Counted from the first letter of the stretch, positions 8,298 through 17,218 are shown. The stretch is DNA of 64,000 nucleotides from Candidatus Bipolaricaulota bacterium (GCA_938084715.1 CALKES010000005.1:1-64000); one strand, 5' to 3'. Notes: generated from the letters alone by a model not told the origin. Translations and numbers: made by a program.

Positions 8298-9053
8298 ATG
8301 GCGGGTCACTCGAAGTGGGCGAACATCAAGCACCGCAAAGGAGCGCAGGACAAGAAGCGCTCCAGCCTCTTTTCGCGCCTGTCCCGGGAGCTCATCGTCT
8401 GCGCCCGCCAGGACCCCAACCCGGAGACGAACCCCACCCTTGCCGCGGCGATCGAGCGAGCTCGGGCGGCGAACATGCCCAAAGAGAACATCGAGCGGGC
8501 GATCAAGAAGGCCTCCGGAAATGTGGACGGGGTTCAGTACACCGAGGTGACCTACGAGGGCTACGGCCCCGGCGGGGTGGCGATCTACCTCCGGGCCCTC
8601 ACGGACAACCGGAACCGCACCGCGGCCACGGTCCGGCACCTGTTTGAGATCCACGGGGGGAGCTTGGGGGGCGAGGGGAGCGTGGCCTGGCAGTTCGAGC
8701 GCCGGGGGGTGGTCGAGGTGGCCGAGCTCCCCCCGACTGCGGACCGGGAGTCCCTGGTGCTCCTCGCGGCCGAGGCCGGGGCTGAGGACTTCACCTACGA
8801 CGAGGGGACCCTCACCTTCTACACCCCTCCCACGGCCGTGGCGGCGGTGCGGGACGCCCTCCAGGGGGCGGGGGTCGAGGTGACGAAGGCCGAGGTGGCC
8901 ATGGTTCCCAAGACCACGGTTCGGGTGGAGGGGAAGGACGCCGAGCGGGTCCTCAAGCTCCTCGACGCCCTGGATGAGGAGGAAGACGTCCAGGAGGTCG
9001 TGGCGAACTTCGACATCCCGGATGAGGTGATGGCGCGGGTGGAAGGAGGCTAG
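8298..9053 (+). CDS. yebC: YebC/PmpR (TACO1) family protein
   Basis: The 251-residue protein begins with the family hallmark MAGHSKWANIKHRKGAQD and continues with NPTLAAAIERARAANMPKENIERAI and VTYEGYGPGGVAIY. YebC proteins act as DNA-binding regulators in some bacteria, and recent work on TACO1/YebC2 shows a role in translating proline-rich stretches. Length and domain order are normal. ATG 8298 follows GGAGGAG. The next gene starts one base after its stop codon. Confidence 0.93.
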   Translation: MAGHSKWANIKHRKGAQDKKRSSLFSRLSRELIVCARQDPNPETNPTLAAAIERARAANMPKENIERAIKKASGNVDGVQYTEVTYEGYGPGGVAIYLRALTDNRNRTAATVRHLFEIHGGSLGGEGSVAWQFERRGVVEVAELPPTADRESLVLLAAEAGAEDFTYDEGTLTFYTPPTAVAAVRDALQGAGVEVTKAEVAMVPKTTVRVEGKDAERVLKLLDALDEEEDVQEVVANFDIPDEVMARVEGG

Positions 9054-9421
9054 ATGAAAGGGCTGGCGGTCGTCGTGGCGCGGTGGTGGCGCTTGGGGTC
9101 GGGGGGCTGGGGCGGCAGGAGCCGAACCCGATCCCCCTCATCCACGGGATCGCGTCGTTGGCGGTTCCCGGGCTTGGGCAGTACCTGAACGGGGAGTACA
9201 GCAAGGCCCTCGTCCACTTCGGGGTGGCGGTGGGGATCGGGGTCGTCGGGGGGTACCTCGCGTGGGTCCTTCCCACCCCGGGCTTTTCCCTCTACTGGGG
9301 AGTGGGGCTCGCGTACACGGCGTGGGCCCTCTACTCCGGGTGGGACGCCTACACCGTGGCCCTGCGCCGGGAGGGGCTGAGCCTCAAGGTCTCCCCGACG
9401 GGGTTCGCCCTGAACTTCTAG
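9054..9421 (+). CDS. small secreted/membrane protein, apparently interrupted by a one-base frameshift
   Basis: A strong ribosome site (AAGGAGG) precedes ATG 9054, and the first codons read MKGLAVVVA, the start of a signal peptide. That frame ends within 50 codons. From GTG 9083, one base out of phase, a sensible protein follows to 9421: VALGVGGLGRQEPNPIPL, then a LAVPGLGQYLNGEYSKA segment and two or three membrane helices. Adding one base near 9080 joins both parts into a protein of about 122 residues resembling DUF5683-type proteins (VPGLGQ-x-NG-x-Y-x-K). No slippery site is visible, so a lost base in the genome or assembly is likelier than programmed shifting. The stop shares a CTAG with the convergent gene. 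Confidence 0.6.
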
Positions 9422-10167
9422 GGGGTCCCGGCCGGGACGGGGGCGGGCCGGACGAGCCGGTAGCTCACCAGGCCGTGGTGGGTTAACTGGACAAGCCCCA
9501 CGCTTTGACCTCGGTGTCCCGCTTGGACGATGGGTACCTTCCCCACCCACACTGGTTCCTCGAGGAAGCGGTGGTTGTGGCCGGAGATGATGAGGGCGCA
9601 GTGGGGGAGGGCCCGGGCGAGGGCCTCGAGCTTCCCGAAGTCGAGGTGGGCGAGGAGGACGAAGAGGTCGTGGGGAGGCGCCTGGGCCAGGGCTTCCTCG
9701 ATCGCCGCGAGCGGATCCCGGAGCTCCCACCCCGGCCAGACGAGGGCGAGGTCCCACAGAACCCCGAGGAGGAGGACCCGCACCCCCTGGACCTCGAGGA
9801 GGGCCCACTCCCGGGTCGGGAGGGGACTCCGGAGGTTCGTCGCCAGGACCGGGAACGGGGCCGCGGCGACGAGCTCCCCGAGGACCGCCGGCCCGAGGTA
9901 GGTCTCGTGGTTCCCAAGGACCATCCCGTCGTACCCCAGTTCGACCATGGCCGCCAGGGTGGCCCGCGCCTCCCGGGCCCCGGTGAGGCGGTGGGTGTCC
10001 TCCCACGTGTCCCCGGCGTCGAGGACGAGGTCGGCCCCGGCGAGGAGGCCTGCAAACGGCAGGAGCCGCTCCGGGTAGGCGTGAAGGTCGTTCGTGAACG
10101 CGATCGTGATCTCCCACGCCAAACCCGAGACGGAGACGAGAAGCGCTAGAAGTAGAGCCCGCACCAT
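9418..10167 (-). CDS. secreted calcineurin-like metallophosphoesterase (5'-nucleotidase type)
   Basis: The 249-residue protein has a signal peptide (MVRALLLALLVSVSGLAW) and then the UshA/5'-nucleotidase metal motifs: FTNDLHAYPE (D-x-H), LDAGDTWEDT (GDT), VLGNHETY (GNHE), LLAHLDFGKLEALA (H), and ISGHNHRF (GHxH). It probably hydrolyses phosphoesters of nucleotides or sugars outside the cytoplasm. It lacks the C-terminal substrate-specificity domain of UshA, so it is about half the usual length. The start (ATG 10167) lies inside the end of the upstream gene, with which it overlaps by 22 bp. Confidence 0.85.
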   Translation of the reverse strand: MVRALLLALLVSVSGLAWEITIAFTNDLHAYPERLLPFAGLLAGADLVLDAGDTWEDTHRLTGAREARATLAAMVELGYDGMVLGNHETYLGPAVLGELVAAAPFPVLATNLRSPLPTREWALLEVQGVRVLLLGVLWDLALVWPGWELRDPLAAIEEALAQAPPHDLFVLLAHLDFGKLEALARALPHCALIISGHNHRFLEEPVWVGKVPIVQAGHRGQSVGLVQLTHHGLVSYRLVRPAPVPAGTP

Positions 10168-10577
10168 AGGGTCAGTCCTCCTCGGCGGATGAGGGCCGCC
10201 GCCCACGTCTTGATCCCCCGCACCCGGATCCCGCACGCCTTCTCCCCGCCCAGGGCCCCGAAGAGGGAGAGCTTGGGAGAGGCCTGGAGCTCCCAGACAA
10301 CGTTCATCCCTGAGCTCCCTCCCACGAGGGCGAGCCAGGCCGGGGCGATCGCCCGCCCCAGGGCGAGGCGCAGGGGTGGGGCCTCGGCCCAGGCGAACCA
10401 CGGGCCCCGGAGGAGGCGGATCCTCCCCCCTACCCGAGGCTCACTGGCTCCGACGACGATCTGAACGGGCCCGGCGGGGAGGAGGGCCCACGGCTCGGGC
10501 CCAAGCGCAAGGGCTCCTCCCCCGGCCATCGCGAGGGGTACGGTCCCGAGTGCCCACAGGAACGCCCCGACCTCCAC
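10146..10577 (-). CDS. hypothetical secreted protein
   Basis: This is a 143-residue product beginning with a hydrophobic segment (FLWALGTVPLAMAGGGALALG) that could be a signal peptide. It is followed by a mostly beta-patterned region (PVQIVVGASEPRVGGRIRLL, MNVVWELQASPKLSLFGAL). I do not recognise it. The start is uncertain: GTG 10577 is the best choice, with no clear ribosome site, and the frame is open further upstream. It is divergent from tilS and overlaps the phosphoesterase gene by 22 bp, suggesting a two-gene unit. Confidence 0.45.
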   Translation of the reverse strand: MEVGAFLWALGTVPLAMAGGGALALGPEPWALLPAGPVQIVVGASEPRVGGRIRLLRGPWFAWAEAPPLRLALGRAIAPAWLALVGGSSGMNVVWELQASPKLSLFGALGGEKACGIRVRGIKTWAAALIRRGGLTLWCGLYF

Positions 10578-10632
10578 GGGGGGAATCGTACCCCGAGTGG
10601 ACCGAGGCTGGGAGGAGGCCCACAATGGGGCG

Positions 10633-11979
10633 ATGCTCGAGCGGGTGCGGGAGGCGATCCGCCGGTACGGGCTCCTCGATCGGGGGGACCGGGTCGTGGT
10701 TGCGGTCTCGGGAGGGGCGGACTCGACCGCCCTCCTCCACGCCCTCATCCGCCTCCGGGAGGAGCTCGGGATCGAGCTCGTCGTGGCCCACCTCGACCAC
10801 GGGATCCGGCCCGAGAGCGCAGACGACCTCGCCTTCGTGCGGGCGGAGGCGGGGCGGCTGGGGCTCCCGTTCGTCGGGGAGCGGGTGGATGTCCCGGCCC
10901 TTGCCCGGGAGCGGGGGTTCAACCTCGAGGAGGCGGCCCGCCTCGCCCGGCGGGGGTTCCTCGAGCGGGTGGCCCGGGAAGCTGGGGGGGCGAAGATCGC
11001 CCTCGGCCACACCCGGACCGACCTCGCCGAGACGGTCCTCCTCCACCTCCTCCGGGGGGCGGGGCCCCGGGGCCTCCGGGGGATCCTCCCCTCCTCCCCC
11101 CCCTACGTCCGGCCCCTGATCCTCGTCTCCCGGGAGGAGGCGCGGGCCTTCTGCCAGAGGGAGGGGATCCCGTTTCGCGACGACCCGACGAACGAGGACC
11201 GGCGGCTCCTCCGGAACGCGGTCCGGCTCGAGGTTCTCCCGCTCCTCTCCCGGCTCCAGCCCCGGGCCGAGGAGGCCCTCGCCCGGGCGGGGGGGCTCCT
11301 CGCGGAGGCGGAAGAGGCCCTCCGCTGGACCGCCGACCTCGTCCTCGCCGAGGTCTTCCGGCCCGAGGGCCTGGACCTTGGGCTCCTGCGGGGCCTTCCC
11401 CGGCCCGTCCAGGCCGTCGCCCTCCGCCGGGCGGCCGAAGCGGCGGGGGCATCCCTCGAGGAGCGGCACGTGGCCGCGATCCTGGAAGCCGTCGACGAGG
11501 GCCGGGGCGAGGTCCACCTCCCGGGCGGGCTCTCCGCCCGGGTCGGAAGCGGGGTCCTCGCTCTCGGTTCGCAGGTTCTACCTTCCTTTGGAGACCGAGT
11601 GTGGGAGCTTCCCCCGGTGGGGGAGCTCGCGATCCCCGAGCTTGGGTGGGCGTTTCGTCTGGCGAGGGTTCCCCGTCCGGAGAGCCTCGTCCCGCCGAGC
11701 CCCCATGTGGCCTATCTCGACCCGGGGCGACTCGAACTTCCCCTGCGGGTCCGGGCTCCCCGGCCCGGGGATCGGGTCCGGCCCCTGGGGATGGAGGGGA
11801 GGAAGCGGGTTCGGGACCTCCTCCTCGAGGCAGGGGTTCCCCGCTGGGAGCGGGTGAGGTGGCCCCTCGTCCTCGACGGCCGGGGGATCGCCTGGGTGGT
11901 GGGGGTCCGGACGAGCGAGGATCATCGGGTGATGCCCGGGGCGGCGGAGGTCCTCCGGGTGGAGGCGCGGCGGCTGTGA
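10633..11979 (+). CDS. tilS: tRNA(Ile)-lysidine synthetase
   Basis: TilS converts C34 of the CAU-anticodon tRNA(Ile) to lysidine so that it reads AUA. The 448-residue protein has the PP-loop AVSGGADSTALLHAL (residues 21-35), the LDHGIRPES segment, GHTRTDLAETVLLHLLRGAG, and FRDDPTNED. It also has a C-terminal TilS domain ending in RKRVRDLLLEAGVPRWER. ATG 10633 gives the usual short N-terminus (MLERVREAIRRYGLL). Its stop overlaps the GTG of rseP by 4 bp. Confidence 0.93.
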   Translation: MLERVREAIRRYGLLDRGDRVVVAVSGGADSTALLHALIRLREELGIELVVAHLDHGIRPESADDLAFVRAEAGRLGLPFVGERVDVPALARERGFNLEEAARLARRGFLERVAREAGGAKIALGHTRTDLAETVLLHLLRGAGPRGLRGILPSSPPYVRPLILVSREEARAFCQREGIPFRDDPTNEDRRLLRNAVRLEVLPLLSRLQPRAEEALARAGGLLAEAEEALRWTADLVLAEVFRPEGLDLGLLRGLPRPVQAVALRRAAEAAGASLEERHVAAILEAVDEGRGEVHLPGGLSARVGSGVLALGSQVLPSFGDRVWELPPVGELAIPELGWAFRLARVPRPESLVPPSPHVAYLDPGRLELPLRVRAPRPGDRVRPLGMEGRKRVRDLLLEAGVPRWERVRWPLVLDGRGIAWVVGVRTSEDHRVMPGAAEVLRVEARRL

Positions 11980-13247
11980 TCACGCTTCTCGTCTTTGCGG
12001 GGACGATCCTCGTCCTGGTCGGGGTTCACGAGGGGGGCCACTTCCTCGCGGCCAAGGCCCTCGGGATCGCGGTCGAGGAGTTCGCCCTCGGCTTTGGTCC
12101 GGCGATCTGGACAAGGAGGCGGGGGGAGACCCGGTACAGCGTCCGGGCGTTCCCCTTGGGGGGCTTCGTCCGCCTGGCCGGAGAGTCCGCGCCGGCCGAG
12201 GGGGTCCCCGGGGAGCGGACGTACTACGGGGCCACGGCCTGGAAGCGGTTCGTCCTCTCCCTCGCTGGTCCCGCGGCGAACGCCCTCCTTGCGGTGGTCG
12301 TCGTCGTGGGCGCGGTCCTGGGTCTCGGGCTCCCGCGGCCCCAGGTGGCGGGGCTCGTCCCAGGAAGGCCGGCCGCGGAGGCCCTCGCGGTGGGGGACGT
12401 CGTCCTCGCCGTGGGGGGCCAGTCCGCCTGGGCCACGGGGGACGTCGGGGCGGCGATCCGGGCCATCGCCCCTGATCCGGTCTCGTTTCGAATCCGCCGG
12501 GGCGGGGAGGAGCTGGAGGTGATCGTCCGCCCCCTCTACGACCCCGCGGAGGGCCGCTACCTCGTCGGGGCCTACTTCCTCCCCCAAATCCTCCTCCCCG
12601 AGCTTCAGGGCGTCGAGCCCGGTGGGGGCTGGTCCCGGCTGGGGTACCTCCCCGGTGACCGGATTGTGGAGGCCTGCGGGGAGGAGGTCCGGTCGTTCCT
12701 CGACCTCTACGTCCGGTGGGAGGCGGGGTGCCGGGAGGCCCTCGTCGCCCGGGCTGGGGAGCGGCGCGTCTTCCCCCTCCCCGACTCCCTCCAGGGCTTG
12801 GCGGGCGACGCCTCGTTCCGGGCCACTCCCCCGATCTACGAGAGGCCTCCCGCGGGGGAGGGGATCGCCCTGTCGTTCGGGGAGCTCGGCCGGGCGGTGG
12901 CGGGGTTTGTGGCCACGATCCGCGGGCTTCTCACCCGGTCGGTCCCGCCGGGCGAGGCGGTGAGCGGTCCGGTGGGGATCGCCTTCCTTCTCGGGCAGGG
13001 GGTCCAGGCCGGCCCGCTGGCCTTTCTTCTCCTCGTGGCCCTGATCAGCCTGAACCTTGCCCTCTTCAACCTGATCCCGTTTCCGGCCCTCGACGGCTCC
13101 CGGATGGCGTTCGCCCTCTACGAGATGGCCGCCCGGCGGAGGGTCTCCCCGCGGGTCGAGATGGCCGTCCACGCCGCGGGGTTCGCGATCCTCCTCGGGG
13201 TCCTCCTCCTCATCACCCTCCAGGACCTCCGCCGCCTGTTTGGCTAA
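11976..13247 (+). CDS. rseP: site-2 intramembrane zinc protease RseP (M50 family)
   Basis: RseP cleaves membrane-embedded substrates such as anti-sigma factors and leftover signal peptides. The 423-residue protein has the zinc motif VHEGGHF in the first membrane helix (His, Glu and His of HExxH), then FGFGP-like ALGFGPAIW and PLGGFVRLAGE. Two PDZ-like regions follow (around LVPGRPAAEALAVGDVVLAV and LGYLPGDRIVEACGEE). The second metal site, NLIPFPALDGSRM, is near residue 365. Four membrane segments are visible. The GTG start overlaps tilS by 4 bp. A possible client system is the ECF sigma/anti-sigma pair at 40.5-41.5 kb. Confidence 0.93.
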   Translation: MITLLVFAGTILVLVGVHEGGHFLAAKALGIAVEEFALGFGPAIWTRRRGETRYSVRAFPLGGFVRLAGESAPAEGVPGERTYYGATAWKRFVLSLAGPAANALLAVVVVVGAVLGLGLPRPQVAGLVPGRPAAEALAVGDVVLAVGGQSAWATGDVGAAIRAIAPDPVSFRIRRGGEELEVIVRPLYDPAEGRYLVGAYFLPQILLPELQGVEPGGGWSRLGYLPGDRIVEACGEEVRSFLDLYVRWEAGCREALVARAGERRVFPLPDSLQGLAGDASFRATPPIYERPPAGEGIALSFGELGRAVAGFVATIRGLLTRSVPPGEAVSGPVGIAFLLGQGVQAGPLAFLLLVALISLNLALFNLIPFPALDGSRMAFALYEMAARRRVSPRVEMAVHAAGFAILLGVLLLITLQDLRRLFG

Positions 13248-13253
13248 AAGGGC

Positions 13254-13930
13254 TTAGGCCAGTTTGCGGACCCGGACCTCGATTGGGGGCTCGTCCCGGA
13301 GAAGATCGAGGAGCTTCCCAGGGTCCGTGCTCCCGTAGTGGTAGGGGTAGAGGACCTTGGGCCCAAGCGCCCGGGCGAGGTCGGCGACCATCTCCGGGGT
13401 CATCGTGGAGGGGAGGTTCATGGGGAGGAAGGCGACCTCCACGTCCCGGAGGGCCTTGAGCTCGGGCACGTTCTCCGTGTCCCCGGCCACGAGGACCCGG
13501 ATGCCCCCGAACGTGAGGACGTAGCCGTTCTCCCTCCCCCGGGGGTGGTAGGGCTCCCCGGTCTCCCGCTTGTGGAGGACGTTGTAGGCCGGGACGGCTT
13601 CGATCCTCACCCCGAGGAGGGTCGCCGACTCCCCGTTCCGAAGGACGAGGCATTGGTCCAAAACTTCCGCGCACGCGGGGGGGCCGACGACGACCGTCTC
13701 CGGGCCCGGATCGCCCCAAGGGCCGCGGGGTCGAGGTGGTCCCGGTGCTCGTGGGTGAGGAGGACGAGGTCCGCCTTCGGAAGCCGGCTGTAGTCGGCCA
13801 CCCGGCTGAAGGGATCGACGTAGATCCGCCTTCCGGCAAACGTGAAGAGGAGGGAGCCGTGCCCGAGGGACGTGATCGCGAGCTCCCCCTGGGCGGTCTC
13901 GAATACGTCCGTCTCGAACGCCTGTTCCAT
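13254..13930 (-). pseudogene. UlaG-like metallo-beta-lactamase-fold hydrolase, interrupted by a frameshift
   Basis: Two overlapping frames together make one protein of about 225 residues. The first (from ATG 13930) runs MEQAFETDVFETAQGELAIT, then LGHGSLLFTF and LLTHEHRDHLDP (the HxHxDH metal site) and ends in low-complexity residues. The second frame carries the rest: GPETVVVGPP, LVAGDTENVPELKAL, AFLPMNLPSTMTPEMVADLA, and YPYHYGSTDPGKLLDLL. The join falls near 13700-13712 in a CCGGGCCCGG stretch; one extra base there restores the frame. I find no slippery heptamer, so it is a real lesion or an assembly error. Homologues are general metal-dependent hydrolases of unknown substrate. Confidence 0.75.
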
Positions 13931-14013
13931 GGGCGGGGGAGTCTACGCCTCGGGAGCGCCCGGCGCTACAATCCCCGGCTCTCGGCCGGGGTGCCGGGGG
14001 GAAGGAGAGGTTC

Positions 14014-15786
14014 GTGAAGTCCCTTGCTTGGGTGTTTCGGTACGCGCGGAAGTACAAGCTGGCCCTGCTCCTCACCGTCCTCAGCATGCTCGCCCTGGTG
14101 GGGATCCAGCTCGTGGCCCCGTGGCTCGTTCGGACGATGATCGCCGCCGTCACCGCCCCCGACGCGGGGACGGAGGCCCTTCCGATTGTGGCTCGCCTGG
14201 CCCTCGCGGCACTGGGGATCTACGTCCTTCGGGCGGGGATGCAGTTCGTCCGCTCCTACGCCGCCCACGTGGCCGGCTGGCACGTGGTGGCCGACGTCCG
14301 GAACGACGTCTACCGGCACCTCCAGCGGCTCTCGCTCCGGTTCTACGCGGATAAGCAGACGGGCCAGCTCATGTCCCGCACCGTGAACGACTCGGATCTC
14401 CTTGAGCAGCTTGTGGCCCACGCCATCCCCGACGTCTTCGTGAACGTCCTCCTGCTCGTCGGGGTCACCGCGGTCCTCGTCCGGATGAGCTGGCAGCTCG
14501 CGCTGCTCTCGATGATCCCGATCCCGTTCATCGTGCTGGCGATGCAGGGCTTCGCCCGCTACGTCCGGCCGGCGTTCCGGAAGCGGCAGGCCGAGCTAGG
14601 GGAGCTCAACGCGGCCTTGAACGACAACTTCTCCGGGATTCGGGAGATCCAGGCCTTCACCCGGGAGGAGGCCGAGGCCAGCCGGATCTGGACGCGGATC
14701 GTCCGCTACCGGGACTCCCTCCTCCGGGCCCTGCGCCTCATGGCCGTGTTTCACCCCTCGGTCGAGCTGGCCTCGGCCCTCGGGACGATCGTCCTCATCT
14801 ACTTCGGGGGGAGGCTCGTCCTGGAGAAGACCCTGCCCGTGGCCGACCTCGTGGCCTACTTCCTGTACCTTGAGCTCCTCTACCAGCCCGTGCGGGCCCT
14901 GAGCGGAGTCTGGGAGAGCGTCCAGCAGTCGATGGCCGGGGCGGAGCGGATCGAAGAGCTCCTTGCCCAGGAGCCCGACGTGGTCGAGAAGCCCGGGGCG
15001 ATCGAGTTCCCCGGCCGGGCCCGGGGGGAGATCCGGTTCGAGGACGTGAGCTTCGCTTACCGGCCGGGCGAGCCGGTACTTGAAGGGATCAACCTCGAGA
15101 TCGCGCCGGGGTCGATGGTGGCCCTGGTCGGGCCCACGGGGGTGGGGAAGACGACCCTCGCCATGCTCATCCCCCGGTTCTACGACGTGGGGGCGGGGCG
15201 GATCACCCTCGACGGCTACGACATCCGGGATCTCACGCTCCAAAGCCTCCGCCGCCAGGTGAGCATTGTGCTCCAGGACGTGTTCCTCTTTCACGGCACA
15301 GTGCGGGAGAACATCCTCTTTGGCCGGCCCGAGGCAAGCGAGGCGGAGATGATCGAGGCCGCCAAGGTCGCCAACGCCCACGAGTTCATCGTCGAGCTTC
15401 CCCAGGGGTACGACACCGTGATCGGGGAGCGGGGGGTGAAGCTCTCGGGCGGGCAGCGGCAGCGGCTGGCCATCGCCCGGGCGGTCCTCAAGGACGCCCC
15501 GATCCTCATCCTGGATGAGGCGACCTCGGCCGTGGACACCCACACCGAGCTCCTCATCCAGCAGGCCCTCGAGCGGCTGATGGCGGGGCGGACGACGATC
15601 GTGATTGCCCACCGGCTGTCCACGGTCCGGCGGGCAGACAAGATCGTGGTCCTGGACGAGGGGCGGATCGTGGAGGAGGGGAACCACGAGGGTCTCCTCG
15701 CCCGGGATGGGCTCTACCGCCGGCTGTGCCGGGTCCAGGTGGACGGGGAGCTCGCGCCGGCCCTGAGCGAAACGGGCGTGGGCTAG
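14014..15786 (+). CDS. MsbA/BmrA-type ABC exporter (fused membrane and ATPase domains)
   Basis: This 590-residue half-transporter has six membrane helices in residues 1-300 and a nucleotide-binding domain in 330-575. The ATPase domain has Walker A GPTGVGKT, Q-loop VLQDVFLFHGTVRENI, signature LSGGQRQR, Walker B ILILDEATSAVD and H-loop IAHRLSTV. Family members flip lipids (MsbA, lipid A precursors) or export drugs as homodimers. The GTG start (14014) follows GGAAGGAGAGG. A TACAAT -10 lies at 13967-13972, giving a leader of about 35 bases. It stands alone, followed by a long noncoding gap. Confidence 0.88.
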   Translation: MKSLAWVFRYARKYKLALLLTVLSMLALVGIQLVAPWLVRTMIAAVTAPDAGTEALPIVARLALAALGIYVLRAGMQFVRSYAAHVAGWHVVADVRNDVYRHLQRLSLRFYADKQTGQLMSRTVNDSDLLEQLVAHAIPDVFVNVLLLVGVTAVLVRMSWQLALLSMIPIPFIVLAMQGFARYVRPAFRKRQAELGELNAALNDNFSGIREIQAFTREEAEASRIWTRIVRYRDSLLRALRLMAVFHPSVELASALGTIVLIYFGGRLVLEKTLPVADLVAYFLYLELLYQPVRALSGVWESVQQSMAGAERIEELLAQEPDVVEKPGAIEFPGRARGEIRFEDVSFAYRPGEPVLEGINLEIAPGSMVALVGPTGVGKTTLAMLIPRFYDVGAGRITLDGYDIRDLTLQSLRRQVSIVLQDVFLFHGTVRENILFGRPEASEAEMIEAAKVANAHEFIVELPQGYDTVIGERGVKLSGGQRQRLAIARAVLKDAPILILDEATSAVDTHTELLIQQALERLMAGRTTIVIAHRLSTVRRADKIVVLDEGRIVEEGNHEGLLARDGLYRRLCRVQVDGELAPALSETGVG

Positions 15787-15973
15787 TTGAGCTTGCTGGT
15801 TGTCAGACTCCCTACCAGGGCGGTGAGAGAGGGTGGCCGGGAAGGCGCTTCTCGTGAAGAAGCCTGCGGGACCTCGTGTGGCACTCCGAGCCCGCGGTGC
15901 GGTTCTCTAGGGAGAACGGGGGGGCCGGAGCACGTGCTCTGGCAGTCCTGCAGGCCTTGATGTTGAGGACGAC
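15787..15973. other. structured noncoding gap with several hairpins
   Basis: No convincing gene lies here. Three near-perfect inverted repeats occur in 100 bases: CTTCT/AGAAG (15848-15862), GTTCTC/GAGAAC with a 4-base loop (15902-15917), and the 18-base palindrome-like CCGGAGCAC/GTGCTCTGG (15925-15942). This could be a small structured RNA or the 3' trailer of the exporter message. I cannot match it to a known RNA family. Confidence 0.35.
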
Positions 15974-16010
15974 AGCGAGAGCGGGCAGGTGGGTCCCACC
16001 CGCTCTCGCT
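15974..16010. terminator. hairpin terminator between the exporter and the propeller operon
   Basis: A perfect 12-bp stem, AGCGAGAGCGGG (15974-15985) with CCCGCTCTCGCT (15999-16010), encloses a 13-base loop. It lies 20 bases after the stop of the leftward propeller gene and can serve both strands. The flanking T-run is poor. Confidence 0.6.
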
Positions 16011-16030
16011 TCCTTGAGTCATTACCTACC

Positions 16031-17218
16031 CTAAGGGCGGCATGGGGGCGTGCCCGACCCGCCGCAGCACGGAGCCATATCCGTGCAGTCATCCGTGGCG
16101 CACAGGGGGTTGTAGATCACTTGGATTGCGGGCCCAACCCCGTTTGGCCCTCCGCCGCTCAGGGCTACAACGAGGTCCAGAATCCCGTCCCCATTGAAGT
16201 CCCCGGCGGCGATACTGATAGGCTGGCGACCTACGGGGATACTCCGTTCAAGCTTGAATCTTCCCGCACCCTGGTTCATGACCAGTGACACCACATCGCC
16301 GCCGTACTGGGCCACGGCAAAGTCCATCCTACCGTCGCGGTTTAGATCGACGGGGATGACGAAAACCGGCTCCTGATCTAGCTTGACACGAGACGCTACC
16401 TCGAAGCTCCAGCAACCCATATTGCGGAGGGCGATGAGCCCGCCGAACGCTGGGTCGACCACGGCCACGTCCACCCGGCCGTCGTTGTCAAAGTCTGTGA
16501 TGGCAATGCTGCGGAGTGCGACCGCAACAGGCAGCGCAACTTTGAAGACGAAGGCGCCGCCACAGGTGTTCTCGAAGAAGAGGAGACTCGTCCCGCTGGC
16601 TACCACAATGTCAAGATCGCCATCTCGATCAAAGTCTGCGGTGGCAAGGAACGTCGGTTGGCCTGCTACCGCGTGCCCTTTGAGGCTGACCGGAGAAATC
16701 TTTCCTGTTGGAAAGTGGATTGTCAGGCCTACTGGGTCAAGCACGGCTACGTCGAGTGCCCCATCGCTATTGAAGTCCCCGGCGATGGTGTGGATAGCTG
16801 TGATCAAGGGAAGCGTGGTTAGGTTGGCACTCGTATCCGTGACTTTGAACGATGTCCAGGCGGGGGTGTACTGGGTGATCGCAACGATCTTCTTCTCGTA
16901 AGGTCCGACGCCAGATCCAAAGAGTCCCCACGCGAGGGCAGTTGGGGAGTCGCCGAGGGCGAATGTCTTGGGTGTAGACCACGACACAGGGCAGGTTTTC
17001 CGGCATTCCCGGTCTGTGGGGTTGAGTCCGACAACGATCATGTTGCAGGAGTGACAGGCGACGGCGAAGTCGTCGAACCCATCCCCGTTGAAATCCCAAG
17101 CGATCACATACGCTGGCTTGACGCAGTCCCAGTTGAGATCCTGGATCATCCCCACCTGGGCAACTGCCCCGACGGCTAGCACTGCTGTTCCAATGGCGTA
17201 CCACCACAACCGTTTCAT
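16031..17218 (-). CDS. secreted FG-GAP/VCBS repeat beta-propeller protein with Cys-rich tail
   Basis: The 395-residue product has a signal peptide (MKRLWWYAIGTAVLAVGAVAQ). It then has at least six calcium-binding propeller repeats of the form DxNxDGxxD: DFNGDGFDD, DFNSDGALD, DFDRDGDLD, DFDNDGRVD, DLNRDGRMD and DFNGDGILD. A Cys (32) and a CHSC motif (55-58) sit in the first blade. The C-terminus is Cys-rich (CATDDC, PCCGG, PPC). It is a clear paralogue of the propeller encoded at 19102-20544, sharing the opening (CxxPxYxxAxDF, ACHSCN), a GCW segment and the VVYNP ending. ATG 17218 follows GGAGGTGACT. The frame is open upstream but not protein-like. Function unknown; adhesion or calcium-dependent surface binding is an inference. 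Confidence 0.8.
   Translation of the reverse strand: MKRLWWYAIGTAVLAVGAVAQVGMIQDLNWDCVKPAYVIAWDFNGDGFDDFAVACHSCNMIVVGLNPTDRECRKTCPVSWSTPKTFALGDSPTALAWGLFGSGVGPYEKKIVAITQYTPAWTSFKVTDTSANLTTLPLITAIHTIAGDFNSDGALDVAVLDPVGLTIHFPTGKISPVSLKGHAVAGQPTFLATADFDRDGDLDIVVASGTSLLFFENTCGGAFVFKVALPVAVALRSIAITDFDNDGRVDVAVVDPAFGGLIALRNMGCWSFEVASRVKLDQEPVFVIPVDLNRDGRMDFAVAQYGGDVVSLVMNQGAGRFKLERSIPVGRQPISIAAGDFNGDGILDLVVALSGGGPNGVGPAIQVIYNPLCATDDCTDMAPCCGGSGTPPCRP

Noticed and set aside
9070-9090. Programmed frameshift in the small signal-peptide protein
   Set aside because: No slippery heptamer in the zero frame; treated as a likely missing base.
13695-13715. Programmed frameshift in the UlaG-like hydrolase
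   Set aside because: No X XXY YYZ heptamer in frame and no downstream stem at suitable distance; an indel is the simpler reading.
15783-16022. 79-codon open frame on the minus strand in the gap after the exporter
   Set aside because: No ribosome site, low-complexity Pro/Ser/Arg composition, and it runs through the hairpins; it is probably chance coding in GC-rich DNA.
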